Shown here piece by piece: positions 25,681 to 38,772 of a DNA stretch of 64,000 bases. This DNA is from Primulina eburnea. Its lineage: Eukaryota > Streptophyta > Magnoliopsida > Lamiales > Gesneriaceae. The notes beneath the pieces are model-generated. The model ran no database searches, was not told the DNA's origin, and saw only the letters and a list, made by a program, of their open reading frames with translations. Position 1 is the first letter of the stretch, and the number at the start of each line of letters is the position of its first letter. Made by a program: the position numbers and the translations under genes. Location of the stretch: assembly GCF_022965805.1 (NCBI RefSeq), contig NC_133115.1, positions 30,309,321 to 30,373,320 on the forward strand. Direction: 5' to 3'.

Positions 25681-26777
25681 GATTTGATTTATTTTTCCTC
25701 TCAAGTTTTTTTAATAAAATTTTGAATTCTAATAATTTTTATACCTTCTATCTCTTGATTTATTTCAGGAAGTGTAGATATTGGTATTATCGTGCCTATC
25801 TTATTAAAAGTTAATATTTCTAAGTGTTGTTAAAATTATTTGTATCTTATTAACTTTTTTGATGGTTGTATTATATTAATTTAATTTATGTTTAGAAATT
25901 TTTAATCTTAATTCGTTAAAATTATTATCCTAATTTTTGTTATTATATATTTATTTGTTAATTTGTTATCATAAATATTATTGAAGTGTTTTTATTTATT
26001 ATGTTTACGTAAAAATGATATATTTGTTTAGAGGGATTTTAAAATGACCTTCTACACATGTATGTTTATGATCAAATTTAACTTTAAGTTAGTTTTTAAA
26101 GCTAGCACTTATTAAATTAAATTCCAATTATATCCTTTAGCGTGAACAAATCTTTCGTTCGTCGTTCAATCTACAACAAAAAATAATTATGAATATAAAT
26201 TATTTGTATGAAAATTATTTTTTAGATCGATGTAATTTTCAAAACAAAAATTGATATATCATATTTGAAAAATTAGCGATATACCTCAATCAGGACTGAT
26301 TGATGCCAAATATTTATTCACTCCTTAAATTCACTGACGGAACAATAACTCGGGAAAGAATACTTATTATCAGATGCAAAACAAGAAAAATAACTTCAGA
26401 CATATATAGAGAAACAATACATGAATTCTTTATTGCTTATATTTTAAAAAAAATTTAAAGACAACTCGTGATTCAAATAAATACAAAAACGTTAATTATT
26501 CGACACAAATTCACGATATTCATGCCGACATTGAAAGATATGATAAGATACAGCCAAAATTATCAATCAAATATACATCAATAAGTGTTTAACAATATCA
26601 ATTCATATAGAAGGACAATAATAATGGTCTCTGCACGTGAGGTCAAATCCATCTTTTTGTATAGTAATGTTAAATCATCTTTTTAGATAAAATAAATTAT
26701 ATTAGTTTCGTTGGTTTCCATTACCCACCAATAATTACACAAAAAACAAAATTATTATATCTAAAAAATAAACGAAC
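25681..26777. other. Interior of the Mutator-like element, no gene
   Basis: About 1.1 kb of very AT-rich DNA between the tandem units and the right TIR. No long reading frame, captured gene piece or transposase motif was recognised in either direction. Confidence 0.6.
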
Positions 26778-27202
26778 AAATTCGCCCGCCACTGCAATAG
26801 GCGGGCAAGTATTTGAAATTTTATGATTTAAAAATATATTCCCCCGCCTATGCAAAAGGCGGGTAAAATTTTTAATTAATTTTTCTGTCCCGTCTCCTGC
26901 AGAGGCGGACAATATTTTAAATATAATTAACTCTCCCCCGCCTGTGACAATATTTTAAAAATAATTAACTCTCCCCCGCCTGTGGTACAGGCGGGGGAGA
27001 ATTTAAAATTAATTTCTACCCTCCCCCGCCTCCCCTACAGGCGGGGGAGGTGAAATAATTACTCCCCCCCATTTGGAAGGGCGGGGGAGTAAAAGTTTTA
27101 CTTTTTTTTTAAAATTTTTTTTGTAATATTTTAATAAGTTTTTGAAAATTACCGTTGATTGTTAATGGAGAATAAAAATTACTATAATCTGGTAAAAGAC
27201 CC
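26778..27202. repeat. Right terminal inverted repeat of the Mutator-like element
   Basis: The reverse complement starts GGGTCTTTTACCAG and parallels the left end through to GGCGGGCGAATT. It carries the hairpin series only once, plus a partial internal duplication near 26936-26985 (a repeated CTCTCCCCCGCCTGTG block). It lacks the TATA-like subterminal sequence found in each left-side unit. Confidence 0.9.
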
Positions 27203-27429
27203 CTAATAATCGAAAGATCACTTTATTTTGAGCTTAACTTAACCGACCACCCACCCACAAAATATAATTATTCACATATAAGCTCATATAAATAAAATTG
27301 ATCCAACACCAATTACTAAACCAATTACTAAACACTGATCTAATGGTACCACACCCTTGAGTGCCAAGCTTGTCAAAACCTGTATAGATAACATATACAC
27401 ACACTTCAACTTTGCTTTCCTTGATGCAG

Positions 27430-27735
27430 AACAAAGGTGTGAATCCCGAAAAGTACTCCAACTATTCAGGCGTAGTGAATGGTACGATACATGTCGTGGT
27501 GGGTGGTGCAGGATCCCATTTATCAGAATTCAGTCCTGTTAACTCAAGTTGGAGTCTTTACAAGGATTACGACTGGGGATTCGTCAAGTTGACTGCATTT
27601 AACCATTCGTCCCTTCTTTTCTAATACAAGAAGAGTAGCGATGGAAAGGTTTACGATTCTTTCACCATCTCTAGAGACTACAGAGATGTTTTAGCATGTG
27701 TTCATGATGGATGTGCATCGACGTTGGCAACTTGA
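27430..27735 (+). pseudogene. Purple acid phosphatase last-exon remnant with internal stop
   Basis: After a good splice acceptor (TTGATGCAG) the frame reads NKGVNPEKYSNYSGVVNGTI, then HVVVGGAGSHLSEFSPVNSS and DWGFVKLTAFNHSSLLF. It hits TAA at 27622-27624 where the family normally has Glu, and continues YKKSSDGKVYDSF, ISRDYRDVLACVHDGC to a TGA at 27733-27735. This is the conserved C-terminal metallophosphatase part of plant purple acid phosphatases (GNGTIHVVVGG-type histidine loop), secreted enzymes that release phosphate. No upstream exons were recognised, so it is a single-exon relic starting 228 bp from the Mutator-like element but outside its target-site duplication. Confidence 0.85.
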
Positions 27736-27798
27736 ATTAATGGGTACATACAACAGGAGGAAATAAAAAGACTTGGCTTGCAGGGATTCAGTTTCTAT

Positions 27799-27982
27799 GA
27801 GTAGGTCTTTTGTGAGACGGTTTAACGAATTTTTATCTGTGGGACGGGTCAATCTTACCGATATTCACAATAAAAAGTAATACTTTTAGCACAAAAAATA
27901 ATGATTTTTCATGGATAACCCAAATAAGATATCCATCTCACAAAATACGACCCGTGAGACCGTCTCACATAAGTTTTTGCCC
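27799..27982. mobile_element. MITE copy A (184 bp, Mutator-type 9-bp TSD)
   Basis: Starts GAGTAGGTCTTTTGTGAGAC and ends GTGAGACCGTCTCACATAAG followed by TTTTTGCC. Exact 9-bp duplications AGTTTCTAT lie at 27790-27798 and 27983-27991. Same family as the copies at 34418, 42132 and 43768; the inner sequence contains ATTCACAATAAAAAGTAATA. Confidence 0.9.
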
Positions 27983-28691
27983 AGTTTCTATTTATGTCTG
28001 GGTGGAAAATTTATTGGAAACATATTTTTTGGGAAAAATGACGTTTGTTATTGTTTGAGGGAAGGTAATTTTTAATATTACGTCAAATTGTGTATTAAAA
28101 TGATCTGATAATTATGCTTTATGACAATATAAAATATTTTTAAAATTATAAAACATATTGGATTGAGTAAATACAAAAAGAAAAATATCTTGACATGAAA
28201 GCCAAGGTTGTGAGGACAAATTCTTTCAGTTTTTTAACATAAGATGCATTGAACAATTGAGTATTGATTTATTTGGTTAATAAAATTAAAATTATTTATG
28301 AAGAGTTTTAAGTGGGTGTTGGTAATAGTTTGAGAAAACGGTATTAACCCTTTTAGATGGAGACAAAGGGATTTACTTCTATTTTTATCTATTTAGGCGT
28401 AGCAGGGAATGGAACATAAGAAAGCAAGCTTGGTAAGTCTTAAATGCAAGAAATGATTCATCAGCAGTCTCAACAGAGGAGATGACACCTTAAATTGCAT
28501 CACAGACTTCTATCCATTTGTATTGCATTTTACACTACATTTATGATTCTGGAATACATTAAGAAGATTTCGAGAGGTAATCCACAAGCATGATACAATA
28601 AGTTGTATTCTCTGATAATCTGATATACAAGTGAAGAACAGGACACCCGGCTACACGCTAGCAGTAGAGAGTAGGCACATAAGATAGATCT

Positions 28692-31600
28692 TTAAGCAAC
28701 CATGTCCGTGTCAGAAGTTCTGTTTCCCTCTTCGTTTGACAAACTGATTGATGCAAGAAGATGCTCGATTTTGAGAGGACTGTGTCGAACCGTGTGCTGG
28801 AACATGACCTAAAAGACAAAAGCATAGTTTATGATATTTTGCCAAATTCGATACGAATTCAAATACCACATAAAGCAAATTTAAAATCGAATAAAATCAA
28901 GGAAAATTCAATCTTGAATTGAGATCTTGGCAAAAAGTGTCTTATCACTGTGCTACAAGTATTTGTTTTTATCAAGAAGAAGTTCCATACAAAATGGGGA
29001 GAATAATGCTTAAAAATTGCCTATTGGATGAATGCGTATACAAGTTACAGCAGATTAATTCTACCTACTTACCTTGGAGTAACTATCAGCAAAAGCACGT
29101 GCTCGATTGGGTTTGCCTAGGTAGTGCAAATCTGCTCTCTCTAGCTTTCCATCCACGAAACATAATCCTCCTTCACTGATGGCAAAACGTAGGAGATTGC
29201 CAGCCTGCAGTCCTGTCTAAAAGCCGTAAGTTAGTAAACAATCAAATTTTTAACTGTTTCCTCATTTTTGTATTTCTGTTCATGTTGTGTGCTAGAAATT
29301 GCATAGACATCCCTCATGGTATTCATTTCCTTAAATCCCTTGAATGATAAGGGCCATGAGGTGATTCAAGTATGTATAGTTAGTTACATACGAAGTACTT
29401 TCGATAAGCAATTACTGAAATCAGGTAAATATAGTGTCATGGCTTCTCATTTAAACTGATGAATAAGCATTCTTACAATTATGTAGTCAGTCAAGCATTT
29501 TTGTGCACTAAAATCATAAAACCTTTTGTATGAACTCCTCGTTCAAGCATCCGAAAATAACAGGAGGTTCGTCAGATGTAGCCAGCCTCCCATCAACAAG
29601 TAGCTCCAATACAACCTGATTATTTAACCAAAAAGAGCGATAAAGCTCACAATACTGCCCAATTATTTAATAAAGTGAAAGATCAAGTCAAAACAAATAG
29701 ATTGAGCATCGCATGAAAGTATATAACTAATGCCAAATAAGGTTAACAAAGGAGCAACCATGTAAAAGTGGCTGCTCGTAGCAAACATATTACAAAATAT
29801 TTGAACTAGTCCAACTATTCAAACATTGGCTTAGTAAAACAGAATTTTAAAGTGGTAAACACCAACCAGCTTCACCTTGAGGCATGCTATGCTCACCCAG
29901 CCTCAGGGACCATGCACTGCAATGCTTTTTAAAATGCTCATTCAAATTTAAATTTCATAACTCTTTCAGATTTTGCACTTAACAGCCCCAGAAAAATTCC
30001 TCAAAATATATTAAGATGCTAGCCCCTTTCAGCTATCTATGTTAATTGTCATATATCACCACCAGAGACTATAAGTATACAGTTGATCAGTAGACAGAAA
30101 GTTACACGAAAAAAAGGCCCACTATCAGACTACATTAGAATAATGATCAACCAATTCCCATAATATTAATCAAGTCCTATAATACAGGTGATTTGTCACA
30201 ATGCAAACAAAGGGATTAGCATAAACATATATATACCTGCTGCTGATCTGGAACCTGTCCTTTACCATCTGTATCACAAACATATTGACTGCAATTATCA
30301 TCCTTCCAGACCAGGACCAATTGTGTATTTCCCGATTGATAATGTGCAAACCTGGGAGAGAATCAGAGCGAAAATTAAAGGTGCGCCATGTGCAACTAAA
30401 TGAGATTTATAGAAGTGCGATACAGTATATCTTAATGCAAGTTGCTACAATTTGAGTAATATAAAAGTCAACAGACGTGTTTAATTCAATAATGGACAAA
30501 GGCCAAGCAGAAGCGCAGGGAAATGTGTTAAAAATCATTTAGTCTACTTACATGGATTCAGTGAGTTGCAATCTGTTTGCTTAAAAAAAGTTTAAATTTA
30601 GTCATATCACCCGTCAAAGAAACAGATTTGTATTCACAGATTCATGGGTCTATCACATGGTGAGACTACTTCGGTTATTTGAACCAAAAGTTTTAACTAT
30701 TTCATGTATTATCTGAACATTCAATGCTTACACATGATCAATGCAACAATGATCTGAATATGGTTTCAAGTCTAAATCTTCATCTCAGTATTGGCCCGTC
30801 AAAGAAATAGATTTGTATTTCACAGATTCATGGGTCTATCATATGGTGAGACTACTTCAGTTATTTGAACCAAAAGTTTTAACTCTTTCTATGTATTATT
30901 TGAACATTCAATGCTTACACATGATCAATGCAACAATTATCTGCATATGGTTTCAAGTCTAAATCTTCATCTCAGTATTGTCTTGCATACACCGGAAGCA
31001 TGGAAAAAGATCAGATGCAACAACATTGAAACACTGATAGTTACTTATTTTTTAAGTGATAAAGAGTTTTCAGCCACAATTCAAATATAGAACAGAAACA
31101 AATTTCTTGAAATTTAAAAAGCACAAATGAAACAATCAGGCAATATGTGAAAATCCCTATGACGGCATCAAAAGTTAGGGAAGTATTGTGACGGAATCAA
31201 AGATGTATTCATGCGACGATGCATGATCTTAGAAACATAAATATTCCATGAACTCTACCAACACAAATGTTGTAAAATAATTTGCTATCCAGTCACATGC
31301 AACGATACACCTCAAGGGCTTTCCCATTGAGAACCTAGGCACTTCATTTCCTGCATAAACTTTTAATTTGAGTTAATTTCTTTATTATCTAATCCCCATT
31401 CTTAAGCAAAGATAAAGTTTTTTCAACCGTGGGACAGCAGTTATACACAGATGTTCGACTGCAAGGGAATACACAGTCGTGATTTTGTGGAAAAACAAAG
31501 CATTTCTTTTGACATCGATGACTGATAGATGAAACACGTAAAATTTGAACATTTACGGCTCCTATCATATTTTAAGTACATGCACATAAGCTCATAGAAA

Positions 31601-32807
31601 TCATATAATTTTCAAGGTAAACTCACTTATTGTAGAACAAAAGTCCATCTTTCACATACGGCATTGATCCAGCATAAGCTGCTTTAAGACCGTCCTCATC
31701 ACAACTGAAAACGGGAACCGTGCTGAACCTATATTTATGGTATGCGGATGGACCATTGCAAGCTTCTGTCTCCACAAGCTTGCTATTTAACCAGAAAAAT
31801 CTGAACTCAGCTGTGCACTCATACATGGACATTCCCCCCCAACACACCAGGTCAATTACATAATATGTTTGATCAGGCTGTAAATCATAACACAACATGC
31901 AAAAAAAGTATAGTTATTTCAGATATTCAAGCAACAGTACCTCAAAGAAATGAGAAATTCATTCATTACCTCGTGGTATATACAATCAAGAATACAATAA
32001 GATTGGCCAGAGCGGGAACTGTTGCTGCTCCGTGAACCATTGGGCAGTGCAGAAGGAAAGCGGTGCATCAAAGTTCCATTACGCAATCTGCTAACCGTTG
32101 TTCCATTTGATGACACCACGAAACATCGTTTTCCAGTAGGCCTCGCAGACACATACCTATACAAAGAGCAAGATCCGGCTGCATTGAGGTACAAGAAAAT
32201 TTAAACTTGAGACATGAATCAGACTCGCACAGCATTGAAGAAAGGATCTTACAGTTTTCTTTTTTCGTTTTTGATCGGTAAGTGTCTCACAATTTGTTAT
32301 CAATCCCTCGAGGGGTTCAAAATCAAAATCTTCGAGCCATCATGAAAGCAACTTTGACATTCAAAAGCACGAATAACTAGAACATGGGATAGTGGGTCCA
32401 ATTTTTAACAAATAAAGCATTCAAAAACTGGGTTTTCTTTTACGTTTCACACCAGAAAAAGACGAAGGTAAAAAGAAGTACCAGTCGGTGTTTAACCGAT
32501 TAGGAACGTCGATCATCCACTCGGGAAGCATGAGCTGCTTAGCAAACCATCTTCGGGCTTCGGGCCCTCTAAGCTTGACGGCCTGTCGAACATCATTTAT
32601 CACTTCACAAGCTTCTCCGCCCTCGGGTTCTATTTCGAATTCGGCGGCATCATTTTGAAGTGAGAGGACAGTATCGGCTAAACAACGGGCCTGTCGCTGG
32701 GCGTCGCTTCGGTTTTGAGACTGTCTTTGCAAGGAAATCTCCCTCCGCCGTTGTTGGTCGGAGATCGCCGGCCGTTTGAAAGGTCGGCGGAGATCGTGTG
32801 GAGCCAT
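28692..32807 (-). CDS. SNUPN: Snurportin-1, snRNP nuclear import adaptor, 7 exons
   Basis: Snurportin binds the trimethylguanosine cap of spliceosomal snRNPs and links them to importin beta for return to the nucleus. Inferred exons, in transcript order: 32482-32807, 31970-32156, 31627-31877, 30237-30351, 29523-29615, 29073-29216, 28692-28808. All introns are GT-AG, phases join, and the product is 410 residues. The N-terminus (MAPHDLRRPFKRPAISDQQR, basic) is the importin-beta-binding segment. QLMLPEWMIDVP, the GKRCFVVSSNG block, ILDCIYHE, QTYYVIDLVCW, FRFFWLNSKL and KDGLLFYNK mark the cap-binding domain (about residues 90-265), all in the same order as in animal snurportin. The plant-type C-terminal part follows (VVLELLVDGRL, AFADSYSK) and ends DTDMVA. 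No break was seen. Intron 3 carries a 185-bp tandem duplication. Confidence 0.94.
30611..30980. repeat. 185-bp tandem duplication in snurportin intron 3
   Basis: Copies start CCGTCAAAGAAA at 30611 and 30796 and run to about 30980 (CATCTCAGTATTG). They differ at a handful of positions, so this is an old but recognisable duplication. It lies wholly within the intron. Confidence 0.85.
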
Positions 32808-34417
32808 AGGTTCAGGTTACACGGAACAAGATCGTGTTGGTCTTATTTTGAAATACAGAAGTTGTTTTGCTTTATTTATTTATTATTTTTTCTGAAAAAA
32901 ATTTTAATTTGAATAAATTGATTTTAATTTTTACATGTCTCTATTTTATTCCAATTTTCAATCAACAACAACAGTTACTTCGTAAACAATACATATATCA
33001 AATTCAAAGTCCTCGAAATATTTTAGTATCATCAATTTTTTGTGAAGTGAATTCGACCTCGAAAATATTTTAATATCATCAATTTTTCGTAAGGATATTG
33101 AATAGTTACCGATTAACAATTGGGATGAGACAAAATAATAATGAAATCTTGTCCAATGTATTTGGCAACTCATAGTGTTTGTTGACAAGAATTTAAGATC
33201 TTAATTAACATAAGTAACATAAAGAATATCTATAAATATAGTATAAATCATTGTTAAATAAATTGTGAATTTAGTGATTTCGTAAAAAAAATCAAATTAT
33301 TGTATGAAAATTATCTTTAATAAGTTACATGATTAAAACCCAAAACATTTTAATTTACAAAACTAAAATTACAATTTTTTAACTTTTAACTAGTATTTCA
33401 TAGTCCTATATCAAAAATTGCTATTTCATATAATAATAATTAAATTAATAATTTTTTAAAAATAATTAAAGTTAATAATTTTTAAAAATTATTAATATAA
33501 TATGACAAATATATTTATATTTTAAATATTATTATAAAAAAGATATTTTACGTTCTTATCTTTGTTAAATGTTTCCAAATGCAGATGTCGTTCTTTCCAT
33601 GTCATCGTCCTTTCTAATATGTTTGGGTAGTGCGTCGAAACCTGATATTCTATTAAGTTTCAGTGACTGTTAGTACATAAAATTTTATTTCTGTTTTAGC
33701 TGAGCTCTGATCTTTAATCACTGGTTATACTGATTCTTCGGTTAATATATGATTTTATTTTTCATTTTTGAAATAAATTTTTGATAACTTTTTTTGTAAC
33801 GGAAACTCGAAGGTGTACCGTCTACACTGAATAAATCTTCGGGTTGAACGTAATAGCTTTCAAACTAAGTCAACCAAGTAAACCACACTAGATAACCCTT
33901 ATGTGATAAGCTCGGCCAAGAAAGTGTTGGTAGGAAATAAAACATGTGACTAATTGATCACAAGTACACCTACTCTACCAACTTGAACACTCCTCAGGAC
34001 AAGGCTCATCACTTTGCATCTGTCAAAATCTGAGATTGAGGGAGGATGTTGATCCAAGGAAGACACGGGGAAGCTTCTATGTTCGAAATATATATATCCA
34101 AGGGAGAAATTCTATATAGAGAGAGTGGTTATTTGTGAAGTAACAATATGTCTTGACCCGAACAAATTACTAAGATTTGGTTGGATGAGTTTAGATTATG
34201 TAGATTTAGAGTTAACTTCCTAGCATATTAAGGTAATTGTGATAAATTTAATTTATACATCATCTGAAATTCAAAATTAATCTTTTTTTTTTTCAAAATC
34301 TAATGTTCGTGATATAGCTAATATAATTATCTAAATATAACTTAAAGTTGCATTTTAACGAGTGTACTGTATTTTGAAAATGATTTACAATTAAAATATA
34401 ACTCCTCTCTTCCAAAC

Positions 34418-34599
34418 GGCAAAAATTTATGTGAGATGGTCTCACAGGTCTTATTTGTAAGACGGATCTTTTATTTGGGTCATCCATAAAAAAATATTAC
34501 TTTTTACGCTAAGAGTATTACTTTTTATTGTGAATATGGGTATGGTTGACCCATCTCATAGATTATGATCCGTGAGACGGTCTCACATGAGACCCACTC
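34418..34599. mobile_element. MITE copy B (182 bp, opposite orientation to copy A)
   Basis: Begins GGCAAAAATTTATGTGAGAT and ends CGTGAGACGGTCTCACATGA followed by GACCCACTC. The flanks are CTTCCAAAC at 34409-34417 and CTTCCACAC at 34600-34608, a 9-bp duplication with one mismatch. The interior matches copies A, C and D. Confidence 0.88.
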
Positions 34600-35420
34600 C
34601 TTCCACACAAGTTTAAAATGTATATTTAAAATGGTTTATAACGAACACAAATTTTATATAAAATTGCATTAATCAATTTCATATAGCGTTGACTCAAAAG
34701 AAGAAATTGCTACATGAATCCATTATGGAATCCTGCTTGCACAGGCTTGGACCTGATAGAAGGCCATTAAAGATGATCACCCGGATAAACACAATGAGAT
34801 AAATATTATGTAAGGCAAAGTAATGTATGCATGAAAACCCATGACGAGATTAAGAGAGTGATCATGATGCCCCCTATCCCACACGAGTTTTAAATAGATT
34901 TTTAAAATCATGAAATTATTTATAACGAATTACAATAGATTCTCTTATAATAATAACTCGTGTTAACTAGTTCCATAGAATCTTGAAGACACTGACAAAG
35001 TAACTGCTACATAAACATGAAGATTTCAAAATTCAGTGGTTTGAAATAACATGCAGTTGGGTGTCATTCTAAATTCTTCCAAAAAGAATACAAAAATACA
35101 TTGAATGATAACAATTAACTTGAAATACCTATATAATCTTTTTGTCCAAATTTACACAATTGATTTGTGTCAAAAATTTAAAAATCCATGTATTTCAAAT
35201 CTCTTAACCCAAAAACAGCCTAACAATATGTTTGGCAGCAAGAAATTGGATGAAATTTAGAATTATAGATATTATTTTAGTGTTCGAAAAAATGAGATTT
35301 CAAATTGTGATTGCTATTTAATGAGATTTCATAAGATTTCATTTAACTAAGTGAAATCTTTACAAAATTGGTAGGATTTCAAGTGATTTAATTATTGCTT
35401 GCTTGTACATCATCTGATAT

Positions 35421-35578
35421 CAACGTCTCAAATTTAAGATGAGCCATTGGTTTCAAAACCAAATAGTACAAAACACCTCCCCAACTAAAAAAAAAAGACC
35501 TCAACGTCTCAAATTTAAGATGAGGTATTGGTTCAAAACCAAATAGTACAAAACCTCTCCCCAACTAAAAAAAAGACC
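35421..35578. repeat. 81-bp tandem duplication
   Basis: Two adjacent copies beginning CAACGTCTCAAATTTAAGAT at 35421 and 35502, each ending in an A run plus GACCT. They differ by a few substitutions and one-base indels. Intergenic. Confidence 0.85.
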
Positions 35579-36605
35579 TCATTTTTCTACCCTACATGTG
35601 TGAAGTGAGCAAGTGACATAAATCTGATTCTCTCCCAACAAAGTAGAACTGGTTTGATCACAAGTGATTGCGAAAAAACCCTTCATCCCATGTCATAAAA
35701 ACAAATTGACACCGTTTTTGGTTTTGAGGATATTTCATGTTTCTCTAATTAGAATTATTTCATTTTTTTTTAGCCAAGCTCCTGCAAGCAGATCTACAAC
35801 GACTTCAATATTAAATTGAAATCAATTGTTGGAGCAAATTTTCACCCACTTTTACTTTTTAAGCAAAGATATTTCCATTAAACTCTATAATATTTTAATT
35901 TTTAAAGTGGAATCACTTAGATTAATATCAAATTAATCCAAAATAAACATATAAAAAAAATTAGGCCACCCGAGCTTTCAATCAGTTTGTGAGCTAACAT
36001 AGCTGAACTCCAAAACAAGTGTAGCATCCAATGAGCAAGGGTTAGGATTGTGAATGACGCGTAGAATAGATAAAGCATCGGCCTCCTCCTCGAGTCACTC
36101 GTGCAAGTTTCCGCAAGCTGAGGAGAAAAATTCCAAGTAGGCAATGAACCAAGGGGAAAATGACCCCGACTCCAAAATATGGCAATGATCCCTCCCAAAA
36201 TATTTAATAAACCAAACCATACGTGCAATAGAGCTACAACTCAGATGACATGTGTAAGCTTAAAAAAATCACATCGTACTGCAAATGTTTCATTGTTATT
36301 CCTTCAAATCTCAGCTTTGATTTAACAGTCAATAAAAACAAGATTTTTTGTAATCTGATGTTTTTACCACCTGATCATATGGTCCGAGTGCAACAGAAAA
36401 ACACAGGGAACATGTGATTTTCCTCTCAAACTTGCATATCATTATTTTTACATACACAAATGTCAATACAGACTATCTTTACCAACAAGGGCAAAATTGC
36501 CTCGGTCTTCTTTGGTGTTTTGCCTCTTACATTAACAAACGTATGAGGTAAGGGCAGTCCGCCATAGACGAAAGAATAATAACACTGTCTTTTCCATAAC
36601 ATTAC

Positions 36606-38740
36606 TTAAGAAAAAGGCAGAAATGAGATGGCACAACCTTCACATAAAAGTAAACTCCCAGACTTGATTTGGTTGAGATACAACACCTTGTCGATAAACA
36701 CATTCTCAACGCGGTTGCGAATGATATATTCGTCAGCATCATAACAAGTTCTTGTTCTTACCAAGTCAATGTCATCCTCAGCTCCCCTCTCAAAATGCTT
36801 GATGTAACTCCTAATGCTTTCATTTTTGGAATGTTTATCCGCAAAGGAGAACTGGTATGACCGAGTGCTAACTCCTGGTTCAGAAATACTTTTATTGACT
36901 GCTTTCCCAGAATCCTTGCTGCCATGAAGAAGCGGCACCTGGTAGTAAAAAATGTTTGTGATTGACAGGATAATTGAGAAGTCCACAAATTTTAATTGTT
37001 GCATATATATGCGTGGAACACAATAATCACACCAAATCTAGATTAAGGTTGAGTGCTCGCACTCCGGGAAAACTAATATAATAACCCTTTATCCACACTA
37101 AAAAAACTTCTGTAACTCATGAGAAAACAATTCATGTTTAAGTTTGACATAGGGATGAAAAGAGAACCTCTAAATTTTATTCCATACATCATGAATATGA
37201 TGACCACGTGTTGTTAGGCATAGAGGATGGCTTTTATGCTCCCTTTTATTTGAATACAGATGATACGAAATCAACAAATATATATGCTACAGTAGTTACA
37301 AATTGACTCAGAGGAGGAGAAGAAATAGACACACACACACCAAACTAGGAACGTGAATTACTTTCCAGATGTCCTTGGTCTCAAATGTCAAAACTGCATG
37401 AATTACTGAATTAGTAATTCATGCCAAACAAATTTAGAAAATAAAATAAATAGCTACTCAGCAAATAGAATAACCTGTTTCTGGTGAGGGTCAGTGCACT
37501 GATCATAACATACTAACGTGGAAGGACGTCCTTTTAATGGAGATGAAGAGTGAACAGCAATAGTAGTTGCAACTGAAGAATAAGGTGGGTCTTCTGCTGC
37601 TGAAAAGTCAGAACTATCAAAAGTTGATAAAGACACACATTCATCAAAATATGCCATAGCTTCTTCACTGAGACGGTTTGACACCAATTTCCTTTCATTG
37701 CTCGCCTGAAATCAATGTAAGTAATGTCAATTTCATTTAGAAAATACATGTATACAAGTAAACAAGTTGTCTATATTTGATCAGGAACTGAAAATTTGCT
37801 AACCATAAAAGGTTAATTCATTTTTCTATCATTATAGGTGCAAAATTATCACTTCCCTAACACAAGGATAATAGAGGCAGAGTTAGGATCCTAGGTTTAT
37901 GGGGTGCTGTCATGACGTGCAAAGGTTTACCCCACCAACCCCCGGGAAAAAAATGATAGAACGACACTTCAAAAGTACAGAGCTCTCCAAATACGAGTTT
38001 CATGTTCTGAAAGGACTGCAAAATTATCTCATGGTCTGAAGTGTACAACTAGTTTCTCGACGTAAGTGCTTAAAATTTAACCATACCATTGATCGAACAA
38101 CTTTTCTTTCCTTATCTATTTTTATAAATATTGTAGCTAAATATAAAATAAGAGCAAATTTGTTAGAAAATAAACAAATGGATCTACAAGTATGAGGGGC
38201 AACAATAAAAAATAGGAGGAAAATAAAACTAAACGAATACACATAATTTATGCACAGCTCGACGATGATTTAGTTTTTATTTGAGAACTGAAAATATAAA
38301 ATTATATTATTTAAAAAAATCTTTATTTAAAAAATAACAATAAATCTATGCACAACACTTCTTGAAACTAAAAAGAAAAAATTACTTGCCACAATGAAAT
38401 TATTCTTACAAGTCATGAGAGCAGACAACTATACATCAAAACTTTATGACAACAAAAAATATCGTTTAAAATACTAAAACGAGGTTATAGCCAAACGATG
38501 AAATATTGTTTAAACTAAATGGAAATAAAAGATGAAGATCTTCAATGGTGTCCACGTGGTCTAATAATATAGTATGTGATCCTTTGTGTACGATTTTCTC
38601 AGTTCCAATTTCTTTGAACCTGATAAGATGCCTTTTCAGTCTCTTCTGGGATTATGTCATGGGCATAATATTGGTGCTTGTCAAAGAATAATCAACACTC
38701 TATTTTCCATTCATTGGCTGGAGGGACGAAAGAGTGTATC

Positions 38741-38772
<32 letters not shown>

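Larger units (their letters stand above)
23416..27202. mobile_element. Non-autonomous Mutator-like element with tandemly expanded TIR
   Basis: Both ends begin GGGTCTTTTA (the right one on the minus strand), and the two ends match as long inverted repeats over about 400 bp. The flanks carry an exact 9-bp direct repeat CTAATAATC at 23407-23415 and 27203-27211. Long TIRs and a 9-bp target-site duplication are the hallmark of Mutator-like (MULE) transposons. The element is 3,787 bp. Its left side contains six tandem units of about 353 bp derived from the inner TIR plus about 105 bp of subterminal sequence. No transposase reading frame is present, so it must be mobilised in trans if at all. Confidence 0.92.
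32808..36605. other. Intergenic region between snurportin and the coiled-coil protein gene
   Basis: AT-rich. It holds the presumed snurportin promoter just above 32807, a MITE at 34418-34599, and an 81-bp tandem duplication at 35421-35578. The lower part (about 36420-36605) is probably the 3' UTR of the next gene. A 103-codon minus-strand frame at 35917-36228 has no recognisable family and is not called a gene. Confidence 0.5.

Noticed and set aside
32022..32204. 60-codon plus-strand frame
   Set aside because: Shadow of snurportin exon 2 on the opposite strand.
35917..36228. 103-codon minus-strand frame with many hydrophobic residues
   Set aside because: No recognisable family, no splice context or neighbouring exons. 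Other frames of the same DNA look equally protein-like, so it is probably chance or an old repeat.
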